From Earliella scabrosa (lineage: Eukaryota; Basidiomycota; Agaricomycetes; Polyporales; Polyporaceae): a stretch of 64,000 nucleotides of DNA. Shown here in pieces: positions 47,358-58,198 of the stretch. How positions within the stretch are numbered: position 1 is the first letter of the stretch; each line of letters starts with the position of its first letter. Under the pieces are notes generated by a model. It ran no database searches, was not told where the DNA came from, and saw nothing but the letters and a program-made list of their open reading frames with translations. The stretch is from positions 434,001-498,000 of the forward strand of contig JABYQQ010000013.1 in assembly GCA_022605405.1 (NCBI GenBank). Reading direction: 5' to 3'. A program made the position numbers and the translations under genes.

Positions 47358-48141
47358 TATTGGTATGGCACCCTCCATCCCGAAGGAACCAAGGTCCTCG
47401 CGGACGGAATTCACAGCTAGGTACGTCCTGCCGTCATCTCAGTCCATTCGTGCCCTGAATTATGCCCGTCCAGGCCAGCGTGCATTCGTCGGGATAGGTC
47501 AGTTCCCTCGGAACGTCGTCCCTCCGTGTTCCTGACGCGACGTCTGCTCGCAGAAAATGTATGAACCAAAATGCCCCGGACTACTACGTTGAAACCTCAG
47601 CCGCAGCGTCCATCGCTGCCACTCGCGCGCTCATCGCGCATATCCTCTCCCTGCCTTCAGCGCCTGGGACGGACGAGGCTCTCGTGCGCCCCATTCTGAC
47701 CCCGCGCTTCACGCTCGCGTGCACGGATGACCTGCTCTCCGGATTGTGGCAGCTGGCGTCTTTCGATCCTTCGCTCGCTATACAGGCGCACATATCAAAA
47801 AACGAGTCCGAGATCGTGTTCACCAAGAAGCTCTTCTCGTCCTCGCTGCTGCCCGAGCCCTCGTCCCCGCTCCGCGCTGGGGGCAAAGTAAGAGGAAGGG
47901 TGAGGAGTGCACGTATGCGGACGTTTACGACGCCTCGATGATCTCGAGCTCCTCGTCCTCGCGGTGTATCGCGTGCGAGAGGATTGTGCTATAGCGAAGC
48001 GACGCGCGCATGAGCCACTGCCCGACGAGCAACTTCAAACTCTGCAGCTGGTCCGCGTGCGTCGGCATGCTCCTGGACCGCCAGATGAAGGTCCTCTGCG
48101 CCGTCCAAGTGGATATTGACATGATCAACGCGCACGTCCAG
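47358..48141 (+). pseudogene. Guanine deaminase relic
   Basis: Plus-strand pieces match the guanine deaminase (amidohydrolase) order: YGTLHPEGTKVLADGIHS then TAG; QRAFVG before an intron; NAPDYYVETSAAASIAATRA; PILTPRFTLACTDDLLSGLW; LAIQAHISKNESEIVFTKK (the family has QTHISEN, with a metal-binding His); TYADVYD; and SHCPTSNFKLC (family SHCP-SN). Frame changes and a stop separate the pieces, and the N-terminal HxH metal site and C-terminal part are not found. The enzyme would deaminate guanine to xanthine; this copy cannot. Confidence 0.8.
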
Positions 48142-49193
48142 GTACGACGGCGGCTTGCCGAGCGCACCGCTTTCCGCTAATTACCTATCGGAATCCTGAA
48201 ACCCACCCCGCTGCTTCTAGGTACGTACCCCGTACGTCGTCCCCACATCCATCGGTCCGCTACTCTTCCGCCCGCTGCGCAGCGACGCAACTAGGAAATC
48301 GCCTCATCCACAACGCGTATGTGACCAGAGGCTCATCCTTCTCGTGGTATCCTGTTCTATGGCGTTTCAGACTTATGAACCTCCCGTTTCACCTGCGCAG
48401 GGCCTGCATCGGGGCGTCAGAGTCACATCCCAGGGAACAACACCGATACTGACTGTCCCTTTTCCCTGGAGCGCCCCTTCCATGTCCGTCATTTCACCCG
48501 TGCAAGCTCGTCTAGGTCGACCCGTGTCTCGTGAGTATTTCTTGACCTGCTGTACAACTTCGTAGACGAAACAGACTCTCGGGCGTAGGTGTGACAAAGC
48601 CCGCAAGCGCCCCAAGCAGAACCCGTATGTTGCACAGTGCCCTTGTCCGGCTACGCAAGTGGACTCACGCTACCTCTCCTTGTACAGCCCTTGGTCATCT
48701 TGAAGACTTGGAGTTCTTCTCTGACTCCTCGGACTCGGACCCTGTCGATATTGCAACCTCGATCATTCTGTCCTCGCACCTAGCCTCGCCGTCCCGCTCG
48801 TGTCTTCCGCAGTCCCTACGGCTCCCCGACGACGCTTGAAGTCTGAGTTGTTCCGCAAGCTTGCTGTTTCTGCACCCTAGCTGGACGACGGTGCAGCGCT
48901 CTCCCGGCATCTTGCTCATACGGTGCTCTCTTGGTGTTTGGCGGGCGGCTCGTTCACGACTTCGGCTCTCGTATGTTTTACGTGCTGTGCTCGCCCATGA
49001 TGTATTGGACTCTTTGTTAATGAAATCCCATGTTGTTCGCTATCTCTATCTCTATGCTTGTGTGATCATCATCAATATGTATGTACGGTACTGTAACCGT
49101 AGAGTAGTACTGACCTGAGCGGTCGCCAGGCGGTGCATTCTTGTGTGAGGATCGCAGACCGTCTACCTTGCTACTAGTACAAAGTTACGAGTG
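48142..49193. other. No gene seen
   Basis: Short unspliced frames only. A plus-strand Ser/Asp-rich piece at 48690-48840 (DLEFFSDSSDSDPVDIATS) may be another fragment, but it is isolated. Confidence 0.35.
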
Positions 49194-49217
49194 CTAAGCC
49201 TCCTCACCTTCGTCGGT

Positions 49218-49248
<31 letters not shown>

Positions 49249-50990
49249 CCCTCGCCCTCGCCCTCGCCCTCGCCCTCGCCCTCGCCCTCGCCCTCGCCCT
49301 CGCCCTCGCCCTCGCCCTCGCCATCACCGTCGCCGTCGCTATCGCCATCGCCATCGCCCTCGCCGTCGGCGCCATCGTCATCATCACTTCCGTCATTGTC
49401 GGTATCGTAATCCATCCACGGATACTCATAGATCGGCTCGACGTCGCTCTCCAATTCCCAATACGATGCGATATCGCAATCCTGCCATTGCGAACCCCCT
49501 TCCTTGAACAATCCGTAAGCATGGCCGGGATAGCGGCTTATCGTGAGTCGAGGATTTCCAGGCTCCCATGCCTCGCAGATCTCCTCGGCGAGTGCCTTGT
49601 GACGCGAGCATTCGCAATCTGCGAATGGTTGGAAAAATATCGATAGTGGGGAATGGCTCAAGGAACCCCTATCCAGGAGCAAGCCTTGAAGAAGGACCAG
49701 ATGTTCTACGGGAGAGAGGCCTTCCCCATGGTTGCTGACATCGATAGCCAGGGACGTCAGCTGGGGGCAGGTAGCTGGGTTCGTCAAGGTGGTGCATAGA
49801 GACTTCGCAACGGATATGGTTGGTTCACCCCAGTCATCTACACCCTGGACGCGGACGTTCAGTTGGCGTAGTCCAAGCAGCTCCGGAAGCAGGGACGAGA
49901 GAGCATTGTGATCGCCTCCCACGTACAGATCCGCGACTTGGATCCGGGCGAGCGGCAAGAGCCGATGAAGACCGCCTAGCCAAGTATCCCGGGATGCCTC
50001 GGAGAGGAAGAAGGCTTGCAGGAGGACCCGTGATGACAGGCTTTCCAGGGACAAGTGTACGTATTCGTCATCGAATGCCAGCGCCATGGAATTCATAGTG
50101 TTCATGACACTGATGGACTTCATCCCGGGCGGTACCTGGTTGTAAATCCGGATGTTGTCAAGGGCGATATGTACGTCGGGGTGAAGAGACAGCGGCGCTA
50201 ACAACCCGATCGCGGCGAGAAAGTCAGCCTTGCTAATGACAATGGAACGTAGATGCGGAAGATGGATAAGGGGGGATGCCGCGGCCAGTAAGGCAACGTC
50301 ATCGTCTGGCATAACGACCAGGAGGACAAGGGACTGCAGAAGCGGTGTCTGGGAAAGGAAGCCGTGTAGAGAGGGTAGTTGAGGGGAGTATTCTTGTGGG
50401 AACCACTCCAGATGGAGATGTGTCAGCTTTGGGAAGTCATTCACCGGAAGCCAGTGATACCCGCGGTGAATAGCGAGCGCTTTTAGAGGAAGAATAGGCT
50501 GGCCAAATAAGACGACGAAATCCGGATCCTCCGGTTCACGTAGGGCGCCCTCGTCGTATGCGATAGTGAGGCATTCTAGAGCGGGAGGAATGGTTTCTAA
50601 AACTGTGTGGACTGCGCGAAAGGATGGTGAAACCGCGAGGTCTAACCGTCGCAAACGCCGGCCGCATGTCAACAGAATATCCTTGATATGAGGATTGTTC
50701 GATCGCAAGGTCAAAGATAGCGAGGTGGAGCCAGACCGTGTGAGGAACAGCTTGAATAGGTCCGGACGCCGATCGCCAATGGACGACCATAAACATGGGT
50801 ACCCGATGGCGACGTCTCTCCACCTTCCGCAGACATGGGTCAGCACCAGAAGTGCGGATACATCGATGGGATCCCGAGCTTCTCCGGACTCTGCCACGCT
50901 CGCCGGGGGTGCAGATGCGTCCAGGACGGCCTTGAATACGAGAATGAGGAGCTCGTTCGGGATTGTATGGATGGGTGGCACAAGTGCCAT
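49194..50990 (-). CDS. F-box protein with C-terminal Gly-Glu repeat
   Basis: A single exon of 598 residues from ATG 50990. The F-box-like N-terminus (PIHTIPNELLILVFKAVLD ... LTHVCGRWRDVAIGYPCLWS) is the form common in Agaricomycete F-box proteins. It is followed by degenerate leucine-rich stretches (LRRLDLAV, LPKLTHLHLEW, LRSIVISK, GLRQLNVRV), probably the substrate-binding surface of an SCF ligase. The last 80 residues are acidic, turning into a pure Gly-Glu/Gly-Asp tract encoded by a hexanucleotide microsatellite. An upstream coding exon is possible: the frame stays open back to an AG at 51047, and a short ATG frame before a GTAAGT lies near 51180. I chose the first ATG in the main exon. 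Confidence 0.8.
49223..49320. repeat. GCCCTC hexanucleotide microsatellite (coding)
   Basis: About 16 perfect copies of GCCCTC, encoding (Gly-Glu)n on the minus strand in the F-box gene, with imperfect GCCATC/GCCGTC units up to about 49380. All units keep frame, so copy-number changes alter tail length only. Confidence 0.95.
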
Positions 50991-51047
50991 GCCGATATCG
51001 AACCGAGGGATGCGCAGCAACTCTCTAGCGTGGGAGCTGAGCGCCAG

Positions 51048-51706
51048 TACCTGTTATGGAGAAACGTCAGCAGGTGTAGAACACACAATACGTGCCACTG
51101 ATAAAAGGACTGACGGTGGCGCGACTACTGGAAATAGCTCAATCAGTTCAGTCTCCGTGACACACCAATGCCATGACTTACATCCCGAGCGTTGGTACAA
51201 ATGATAACATAGTACTGACTTCTTCAATGTGGTTCGTCGTCCGATGGCGTACAGGAAGTGGGGTGAATATCGCAGTCGGTAGGCGATGGCAAGGAGTAAG
51301 CAGAGGTAGCCGCCAAAATGATTGTTTGCCAAAGAATCTACGGACGCCATATATAGAAATACGAACAAAGCACCCAGCCAAGGCAAGCTGGGTCAACTGG
51401 ATGCATTGTGATATTGACACCTCATCGGTGGCCGAGCACCCGACGCGATAAGCAGCGGTTTCACCACCAAACCACGACGAAGAGAAACTACATCGACGTC
51501 GCACACGGCTCACGCAAACACTGAATAGTTCATAGACCGAGGGGCACGTGGTCGAAGTACGGAATGGTATAGTCAGGACGAGAGAACTTGCTGTGGGGGA
51601 AAAGCGCGATGATAATACGAGTGAGGGTATAGACAAGATAGTTCACTGCCAGGCGACTGGGAAATTGGAGGAAGCGGGAGCCGAGACCGCGTGTGCACTC
51701 AGGGCA
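51048..51706. other. Intergenic stretch upstream of the F-box gene
   Basis: No independent gene is supported. The minus-strand frame 51178-51636 has hydrophobic segments but no splice support. Confidence 0.35.
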
Positions 51707-51868
51707 ATGGATCGCTGGCAGAGCGAGGACGAGGTGGGCTGCTGCTGCGGACGAGCCGCACTGCGAGCAAGTGCGGAACAGGTATGGAGCTCGTCAGCGG
51801 GATGGAGAACGAAGCCAGATGGGGAGAACATACCGCAGTATCCTGGCGGCAGTCCAGCAACAGTCCGG
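51707..51868 (+). repeat. Direct repeat, copy 1
   Basis: About 160 bp matching 52242-52398, with blocks such as ATGGATCGCTGGCAGAGCG, GCGGACGAGCCGCACTGCG and GTATGGAGCTCGTCAGCG in the same order and several indels. Confidence 0.85.
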
Positions 51869-51897
51869 CGTGAGAGGTGCATGTGTGGATTCATAAG

Positions 51898-52222
51898 AGG
51901 AGGCGGGAACCGAGACCCCCCAAGGGCATCTCGACCGAGGCACAGATCCCCGCCTCCCTGATCGGCGCGACGCCCCCCTTCCATCAGGGCCCACCCCCGC
52001 AGGACTTCACCGACGCGCTCGACGCCCTGCCCCTGCTCGAAATCTACCCCGAAGACCCGACGATCCGCAGCCCGTAGGGCACGGGCGCGGAGACGTTCGG
52101 GCTCAGCCCCCGAACAAGCGACTCGCGTCCATCATCGACGACGGGCAGTTCCAGGCGCTCCGCCGCTCGTGGGTCCAGGAGGCGTGCCCGTGCACGCGTT
52201 CGTCTTCGCGGACCCCGCCGCG
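51898..52222 (+). pseudogene. Type-B carboxylesterase C-terminal fragment
   Basis: Reads PPPQDFTDALDALPLLEIYP, PEDPTIRSP, then a TAG where the family has Tyr, then GTGAETFGLSP, a small deletion, then KRLASIIDDGQFQALRRSWV and, in another frame, VHAFVFADPAA. This is the C-terminal cap-and-strand region of fungal carboxylesterase/lipase family alpha/beta hydrolases (family pattern YPD...SPYGTG..TFG). No catalytic part is nearby. The fragment lies exactly between two direct repeats. Confidence 0.65.
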
Positions 52223-52241
52223 GTGTGCAGACATCAGGACG

Positions 52242-52398
52242 ATGGATCGCTGGCAGAGCGGGGACGAGTTGGGTTGGTGTGGGTGCACTAGCTGCTGCGG
52301 ACGAGCCGCACTGCGGAACAGGTATGGAGCTCGTCAGCGAGATGGAGAACGAAGCCAGACGCAGTACATACCACGGCGGCAGTCCGACACCAGTCCGA
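52242..52398 (+). repeat. Direct repeat, copy 2
   Basis: Partner of 51707-51868. It carries an extra GGTTGGTGTGGGTGCACTA block near its start and lacks about 9 bp (AGCAAGTGC) present in copy 1. Confidence 0.85.
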
Positions 52399-52592
52399 TT
52401 GACAACACTGCCATAGGCGACGATGGCGATTGGACTTCTGTCAACAGCAGAGGGTAGACCTGGAGATCAGAAGCACATTAACATCGACAGGCCAACAGGG
52501 TGGAGCGTACCGCGATGGTCCTCGTCGGCGCACGAGTTGGATGCTATGCACGCGGCATGCGTAGTGCAATGGCAGCGGAGGACAAGGCGGAT

Positions 52593-52790
52593 GACGATGG
52601 CCGGCGATGGGCGACGATGGTCGACGATGGTCGACGATGGTCGATGATGGGCGACGACGGTCGGATACCGATGGACGGCGATGGTGGTGGTGCCCACCGA
52701 CTGAGCAGCGTCGACGATGCTCGAGTCATGCCCGCCGACTGCTCTGAAAGCAACTCGATCGTGCAGACCGTCCTCGCGGCCGTCGTGGTC
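52593..52790. repeat. Dispersed minisatellite, copy B
   Basis: GACGATGGTC-type tandem units (52593-52690), then a flank containing CTCGATCGTGCAGACCGTCC near 52755-52775. Both parts match the minus strand of 17283-17495, so the same repeat unit occurs twice, 35 kb apart and inverted. Confidence 0.65.
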
Positions 52791-53214
52791 GCAAGCTCCA
52801 AGTCAGCAGCGCCAACTCCGCCTGCGACGAACACGTCCGTCGGCGTCTATATACAAACAACACCAAGCAGCCCCCGGCCCGTCGGCCCGTCAGGCCAACC
52901 CCACGACACTACGTCGACTCGAGGTTATATGTATCATACTCCCAAGACTGCATCATTCTGATAGATACAACCACTGCGACGGGCGGACGAAGCACACTAA
53001 CCCTTGCGACCTCATGTTCTCCCCGCCCTTGCACACCCTGTCTAGGTTCGCCCCCTTCAATGCTTGGCATGCAAGCAGAATCGCAGGACGCGGACACTCC
53101 GGTGAGTCTGAGCACTCGACATAGTCGGTACCCTCCACTGGCTTCCGGATGCGATGCCTGGCCAACATCCCACAGCGTTAGACTTCAATGATGCCACAGT
53201 AGAGACACCTTGAC

Positions 53215-53751
53215 TCACGCAATATTCAGGTGAGCCTTCGTATACTGCTGCGCATAGCCCTCTTCTGAGAGCGGATATGGGCAGCGCTGACAGGTCCAGT
53301 GCGCACTGCGTTCAGCCTCCTGTCTCGCTTGGCTTGCGCTCAGCTTCTCCTGCGTCCAGATCGGTTGCTGTAAGGGAGGAGGAAGTAGTCCCCAGTCTTC
53401 GCTGCGGTACACTCCGCGATGCTCGCTCAATACATGCCACACCTGGACAACAGTTAGTCGACTGAGCATGCAGTAAACGTCAGGAGTAGACGAGCGCGAA
53501 CCGTCTATCCAGAGCAGAGGCACGACTCCGAGGGGTCTGCATGCATCTCCACCCTTCGTCAGCCGTCGACGACTCTCGAAGGACTCAGGACCGTAGCCTG
53601 GCGCTCGAAGCTCCGCGCCGAGGCAGAAAGACCGCGATGAGGGAGTTGCATCCAAGCGAGGGCGCGAGATCCGCCGAACCGTCGACGCACGGCTCACGGT
53701 CGTCCTAGAAGAGTGCCAATCGTCGATCAGCGTCCACACAGATCCGCACAT
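53215..53751 (-). CDS. Hypothetical protein, possibly one exon of a larger gene
   Basis: An open frame of 178 codons from ATG 53751. Composition looks coding: Ser/Arg-rich N-terminus, then VVQVWHVLSEHRGVYRSEDW and a C-terminal HWTCQRCPYP with a Cys pair. There is no splice evidence or recognisable family, and other genes here average several exons, so this could be a fragment or a chance frame. Confidence 0.35.
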   Translation of the reverse strand: MCGSVWTLIDDWHSSRTTVSRASTVRRISRPRLDATPSSRSFCLGAELRAPGYGPESFESRRRLTKGGDACRPLGVVPLLWIDGSRSSTPDVYCMLSRLTVVQVWHVLSEHRGVYRSEDWGLLPPPLQQPIWTQEKLSASQARQEAERSAHWTCQRCPYPLSEEGYAQQYTKAHLNIA

Positions 53752-54199
53752 GCTGGAGCAATGTGATCACCATTTACTCGCCGTCACCACATCAACGGAC
53801 AGACAGACCGATCGTGGCGCACGTTACGCTGTAATTCGCGAAAGCGCAGTGATAAGTACTCCAGCGCGAGGAGATGCGTTCTGAGACCCATACTATACAG
53901 GCACCTCCCATGGCTTCCGAGTCCGCGTAGCCGGCCAGAGCAGAAAGGATAAGTAGCAGGAGCATCAGGAGCCGCAGTACAACTTCGAGTTGGGTGACGG
54001 GATGAGAGAGAGGACAGCCGCAGGTGCCCGAAGTGGAATCCTTGACGCCCATGCTTCGGTTTGTACTGCAGCCTGTGCTCACTCTCGCGGGCGATGGATT
54101 CTCGTCATCTTGATCTTGTCTTGATCCTTGCCAGGACTCACGCGCCAAGTGGACAAGTGGAGAAGAGGTCGCGAACACGCGAGGCCAGTAGTATACGTA

Positions 54200-55834
54200 T
54201 TAAGTGTGTTCGCGTTGGCGCTGTAGCATCGTCACTTCTTCTCCCATGTACGCCAGCAGAACGTTCGCACGCGAACGGCGTACCTGCACAGGTATCTGGA
54301 GGGGGTGCATCCGTGATGACTCCATAGCTGCTGTAACCTTGGAGAGATGGCAGGGGATGTTGGACTTAGCGAGCAACAGGAAACGAGCGGCGAGAGACCA
54401 GTGACTGATGATGGCGTCACGGATGGTGATAAGCGTCCAGCTCTTGATCTGAAAATATGGACACTTCGTTCAAGGTACACCGTTGTAGCTACTACGCTGT
54501 GTTGACGTCCGTACTCTTCGCCTCCCATATTACGATGCTGTTTGCGCCGCCAGACTCCGAGCTCCCCGTTGCAATGAGGAATTTGTCAGACGCTTCGTCG
54601 CAGAAGGCCTATACTGATATATGAGGATTGGTCGGCGAGGACATATCACCACTCACAGTAAGCGCTTGTATAATCTTCTCTTCTGCATATACTGAGAGTA
54701 TCAGCTAACAATGAGGATCGTGCAAGATCGGCGGTCCATACCCGAGTGGCGCAAGGTGTACCACACTTTATGAGCTTCGTAATCCCACAATCGCACCTTC
54801 CCAGCCATGCTTCCAGTAATCACCGCCATTCCTTCGTGAACAAAGACAATCGGCAAGACGTGCGTTATCACCTCGGTCGGCGACTGGAGGCGACACTTGA
54901 AGACTTGCGAATCGGTCTCGTACAAAAAGAAGGCCCCACTCGCATTGTTGCATATCCCAAGCAGTTGGTGGTCCGGGGAAAGTGCAGCATATCCGCTGGA
55001 TGATTGTGTCAATACTAGTGTGTTCAAGAATTCAACGACTGACTGACCATTTGCCTAGATGGATCGACCACTGCACTTTTGCTTTGGTGGGATCCAAGTC
55101 CCATTTCCAGCAGCTAGGACAACATTCATGTCAGGAAGAACAGTGCACACACGCCGGTTTACTTACGTGATACCATGATATAGATACGCCGCAATAACAC
55201 AATTGGGATTGACGTTCTGTTGATGCCAGCATGTAGACGTAACTAAAACTGCTTCACCGTCGCTATCCGGCGTTTCAGGAGGTCTTGGGAGATCGGCTAT
55301 GTGGGTGATATCTACTTTTGTCAATTCTGTCAGATGCTGCCGGATGAGAGAGGCACGTCGCATACTCGACATGTCGAATGTCCACAGCTTAATCTCTGGA
55401 CCAGCTCCGGTGACAAGAGAACAGCTTGATCCAGACCACGAGGTGGTATCCAGACATTGAATTGGATTCTGGTGAATCCTCCGTCCAGTGCATAGCACGA
55501 CAGTCTGGACTCAGGAAACCAATCAATATCCAGGAGGTTCTTCAAGTTAACGACATACCTCACGCAGCTCGACCGTTATCAAAGAACCATCCCCAGTACC
55601 TGCGATCAGTAACTGATTGGGAGTATTCAGCCATTTCAAAGAGCAAATCGGTTCCTCTGCACGGAACGCGTGCTCCATTTGGCCAGAGAGAGTCGACCAG
55701 ATAGCGAGTTTGCCATCGCTGCCCCCAGTAGCAAGCCTATCCCCGGAAGGCGAGAATACCATGCAATTTATGGCATCGTTGTGAGCCGCAGGTATGCTGT
55801 GAGCTTTCTCGTAGAGCAGTCGCTTTGTAGGCAT
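54200..55834 (-). CDS. WD40-repeat protein (pair 2)
   Basis: Starts MPTKRLLYEK at 55834. Exon 1 is 55559-55834 and exon 2 is 55167-55504. Later exons run to about 54200 with less certain borders (blocks near 55035-55110, 54740-55017, 54662-54690, 54525-54600 and 54200-54450). WD-type blades: CMVFSPSGDRLATGGSDGKL, CSLVTGAGPEIKLWTFD, AALSPDHQLLGICNN and GMAVITGSMAGKVRLWDYE. Block order and the phrase around AYLYHGI match the WD40 gene at 27942-29513. The C-terminal exon (IKSWTLITIRDAIISHWSLA) is hydrophobic, but a clean anchor is less obvious than in copy 1. Divergent from its HPDRW partner across 261 bp. Confidence 0.75.
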
Positions 55835-56095
55835 GACGAGCTATGTGTCTGCTGACAGTGATGGTGAAGATGGCCGACTTGAACCCAAGCGGGCGTCCGA
55901 TCTCGGGGAGAGTTTCGGTCCGGTCACTCCGTGAAGCGCCGCTCCGCGGGCAGGACTTTGTAGCCTTTGAGGGTGGAACCTTACACTAGACCTTTGCATC
56001 GTGTTCAATTGCGATTGGTCTGGGATGCTTGCAAGTCTCCACGGCGCTGCGCCCTCTCTGGGCTCTCTTCCTCTCTACTTGATCGCGCCACCCGA
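55835..56095. promoter_or_regulatory. Shared divergent promoter of the second WD40/HPDRW pair
   Basis: Only 261 bp separate the two start codons on opposite strands, so the genes must share this interval for initiation. Co-regulation is inferred. Confidence 0.55.
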
Positions 56096-57733
56096 ATGAC
56101 ACCCTCAATCTCACCAGATCTCGGGACACCCCCCTTGTTGCAAGGGAAGCGGCCTGGGATCGTCGACCCCACTCAGCCCGCTCGACTTCTCCGCCATCCA
56201 CACTCGACGCTAGATTTCGCAACATTTGATCCGCTCGCGGTCACAGGCACCAGCGGCGATCTTGGCGTAGTGGCAGGAAGTCGCATGCGTATCGTTGTTG
56301 AGACCATTCCAGGCATATCAGCCAGCAAGTGGCGATACGTTCCTATCGCTCGACGCGCAGCCGGCGTACAGGACGAGGGGTCGTGGCCGAGATACGTCAA
56401 TCTGTGCGGGTGAGTAACCTCATCTTCGTATACTTCATTTGCCAGGTGACATAACGACGTATAGGCTCCTGGCCATCCTGACGGAGGAGCAATGGGACAT
56501 CTACAAGTTAGATCCCGAGTACGATTGCTATGTTCCTTCGTCTTCTGAGACTCCTGTCATTACCCACATCGGTGCTTCGCCTGCACGCCACACTTCAGGG
56601 AGTAGCCGTACCCACGGAGTCCCCTCATCCGGCCCCTCATCCGGTTGTGGAGATAGTGCTCGCTTGGCCAGAGGGTTGACCAAGAGCGAGTCCTATAAGA
56701 TCACGAGTCAGGCCAGTACGGAGACTGGCATAGCAGACTCCTCGAAAAAGGCAACACAGGCATCGATCCATACACATGCCAAGCCGACGTACGCTTCAGA
56801 CTATGAGACCCCCGCCATCCCCTATGAGACCGCCGAACACGTTGAAGCCCAGTATACGATCAATGCGGCCCCATCTGCGTCTGATGGGCTCCCTGCCTCC
56901 CGGACCATCGCTGCCCAGACTCCTCACGGCGGGGTCCTTGCCGCCCTAGGCACCGTTCGGACCACCCATACGGGTCCTGGCAATACCGACTGGACCAACC
57001 GTCGCTCTATTGGCGAGAAGAGCGGGTACAATGCGGGGGTTAAGTCAGATGAACCCCTAGCCATCGACCTGACAATAGGGGATGAGATGACGCCCGCGGT
57101 CGAGTGCAAGAGTAAGCTATTCTCGGTACGCTGCCACAAACTACTCAGCTGACAGTCAGGACAGGACATCTATCTTCTGGTGAGCCGGATGAACGTCGCG
57201 CTGTAAATAGCCGCTGGGATAGAGCTGTCGCCAATCCTGTTCGCATCCTGGAGCCGGAACGCACGATCGCGGAAACGGAGCAGCGGGCGTGTATCGTGCA
57301 GTCGCACGTAGTACTGCGTCAAGCTGATTATCTGCGATGGCACACCTTGCCATACACCGAACAGCGTGCTTTGGGTCGTTATATGATCCTCTGTCTCGGC
57401 TTTGATGCCATGCACTTCTCCTCCGACAATCCCGTCGATCTCACCCTCATCCCGTGGCCGATTCTGCTTCACCCGCATGCCAACAACTTTCGGGAAATCA
57501 CTTGGGCGAAGGTCGAGGCGTTCTTTGCGTATGCGAAGGCCCATCTGCACGCGGTCGGGTATCTCATCTTGGTTGACAGCAGCCGGAAGCGCTTCCACCC
57601 CGATAGGTGGCGTGCCCGCGGCATTTTGAAGGCAGTGAAGGATCAAGATATGCGTATTCAGCTGGAGAAGGCCGCCACCACGGTCTCGCAGACGGTGTTG
57701 CGCCTTTGGGTGGACTTGACCGGTTCAATGTAG
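56096..57733 (+). CDS. HPDRW-domain protein (pair 2)
   Basis: Three exons, 56096-56409, 56465-57111 and 57156-57733, giving 512 residues with the same intron phases as the gene at 25266-27691. N-terminal block: LLRHPHSTLDFATFDPLAVTG and WDIYKLDPEYDCYVP. The middle is Ser/Thr-rich and disordered. The C-terminal domain (residues about 375-512) has LIPWPILLHP and KRFHPDRWRAR near residue 467, then a helical end. The coiled-coil nonapeptide repeat of copy 1 is absent, so the conserved function lies in the two terminal blocks. The second intron is only 44 nt. Function unknown; see the first copy for the possible IkBL-like resemblance. Confidence 0.8.
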
Positions 57734-57953
57734 TCCGAAATGTGGGGATCATGTCGCGATTAGAACGCTATCCAAGGTACTCCGAGATATAGAGTAATCG
57801 CATCTCCAAGTATCCACTGGCAATTTGTGTCTGCATCTGTACGTACATGTAATGCATCGTGTCTGATCATTTCTGTGCTGCGACCTCCCCAACACCCAGA
57901 GCGGGGACAGGACAACTCCATCAAACCGAAAACTCTGCCATACAACACATCTC

Positions 57954-58198
57954 TCAATTGTCAGCTACGCTGCCCCATGGTATTAATAGCCACAGTTGAC
58001 AAAGCTTCCACCGCGCGATGATACGGTTCTGCAGAGGGGGAAGAGAAGTTGGCTTAAACAGAGCTGGAGAGGCGAACGTACCTGAACCTGCGGTGGTGGA
58101 GGGGCCGCGACCGCGTGGTTCTGACCTATTTCGTAGCGAGCATTCTCGCCGGTGGGAGCTGCGCCATTGTCGTAATAGACTTGGAATATCGTCGGCAT
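57954..58198 (-). CDS. Small hypothetical protein, two exons
   Basis: Exons 58082-58198 and 57954-58028 join across a textbook intron (GTACGT...CTCTGCAG, 53 nt) to give 63 residues (MPTIFQVYYDNGAAPTG ... LIPWGSVADN). The predicted protein has a hydrophobic C-terminal stretch (CQLWLLIPW). The ATG directly follows a TGTGTAG, so upstream exons are possible. No family recognised. It converges with the HPDRW gene ending at 57733. Confidence 0.4.

Noticed and set aside
49191..49646. Plus-strand Ser-Pro and Ala-Leu repeat frames
   Set aside because: Antisense readings of the GCCCTC microsatellite inside the F-box gene.
53792..54178. 128-codon minus-strand frame with a hydrophobic stretch (LLRLLMLLLLILSALAGY)
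   Set aside because: No splice sites, no conserved flank, and a start inside Ser/Arg-rich sequence. It could be a small membrane protein, but nothing beyond the one hydrophobic run supports it.
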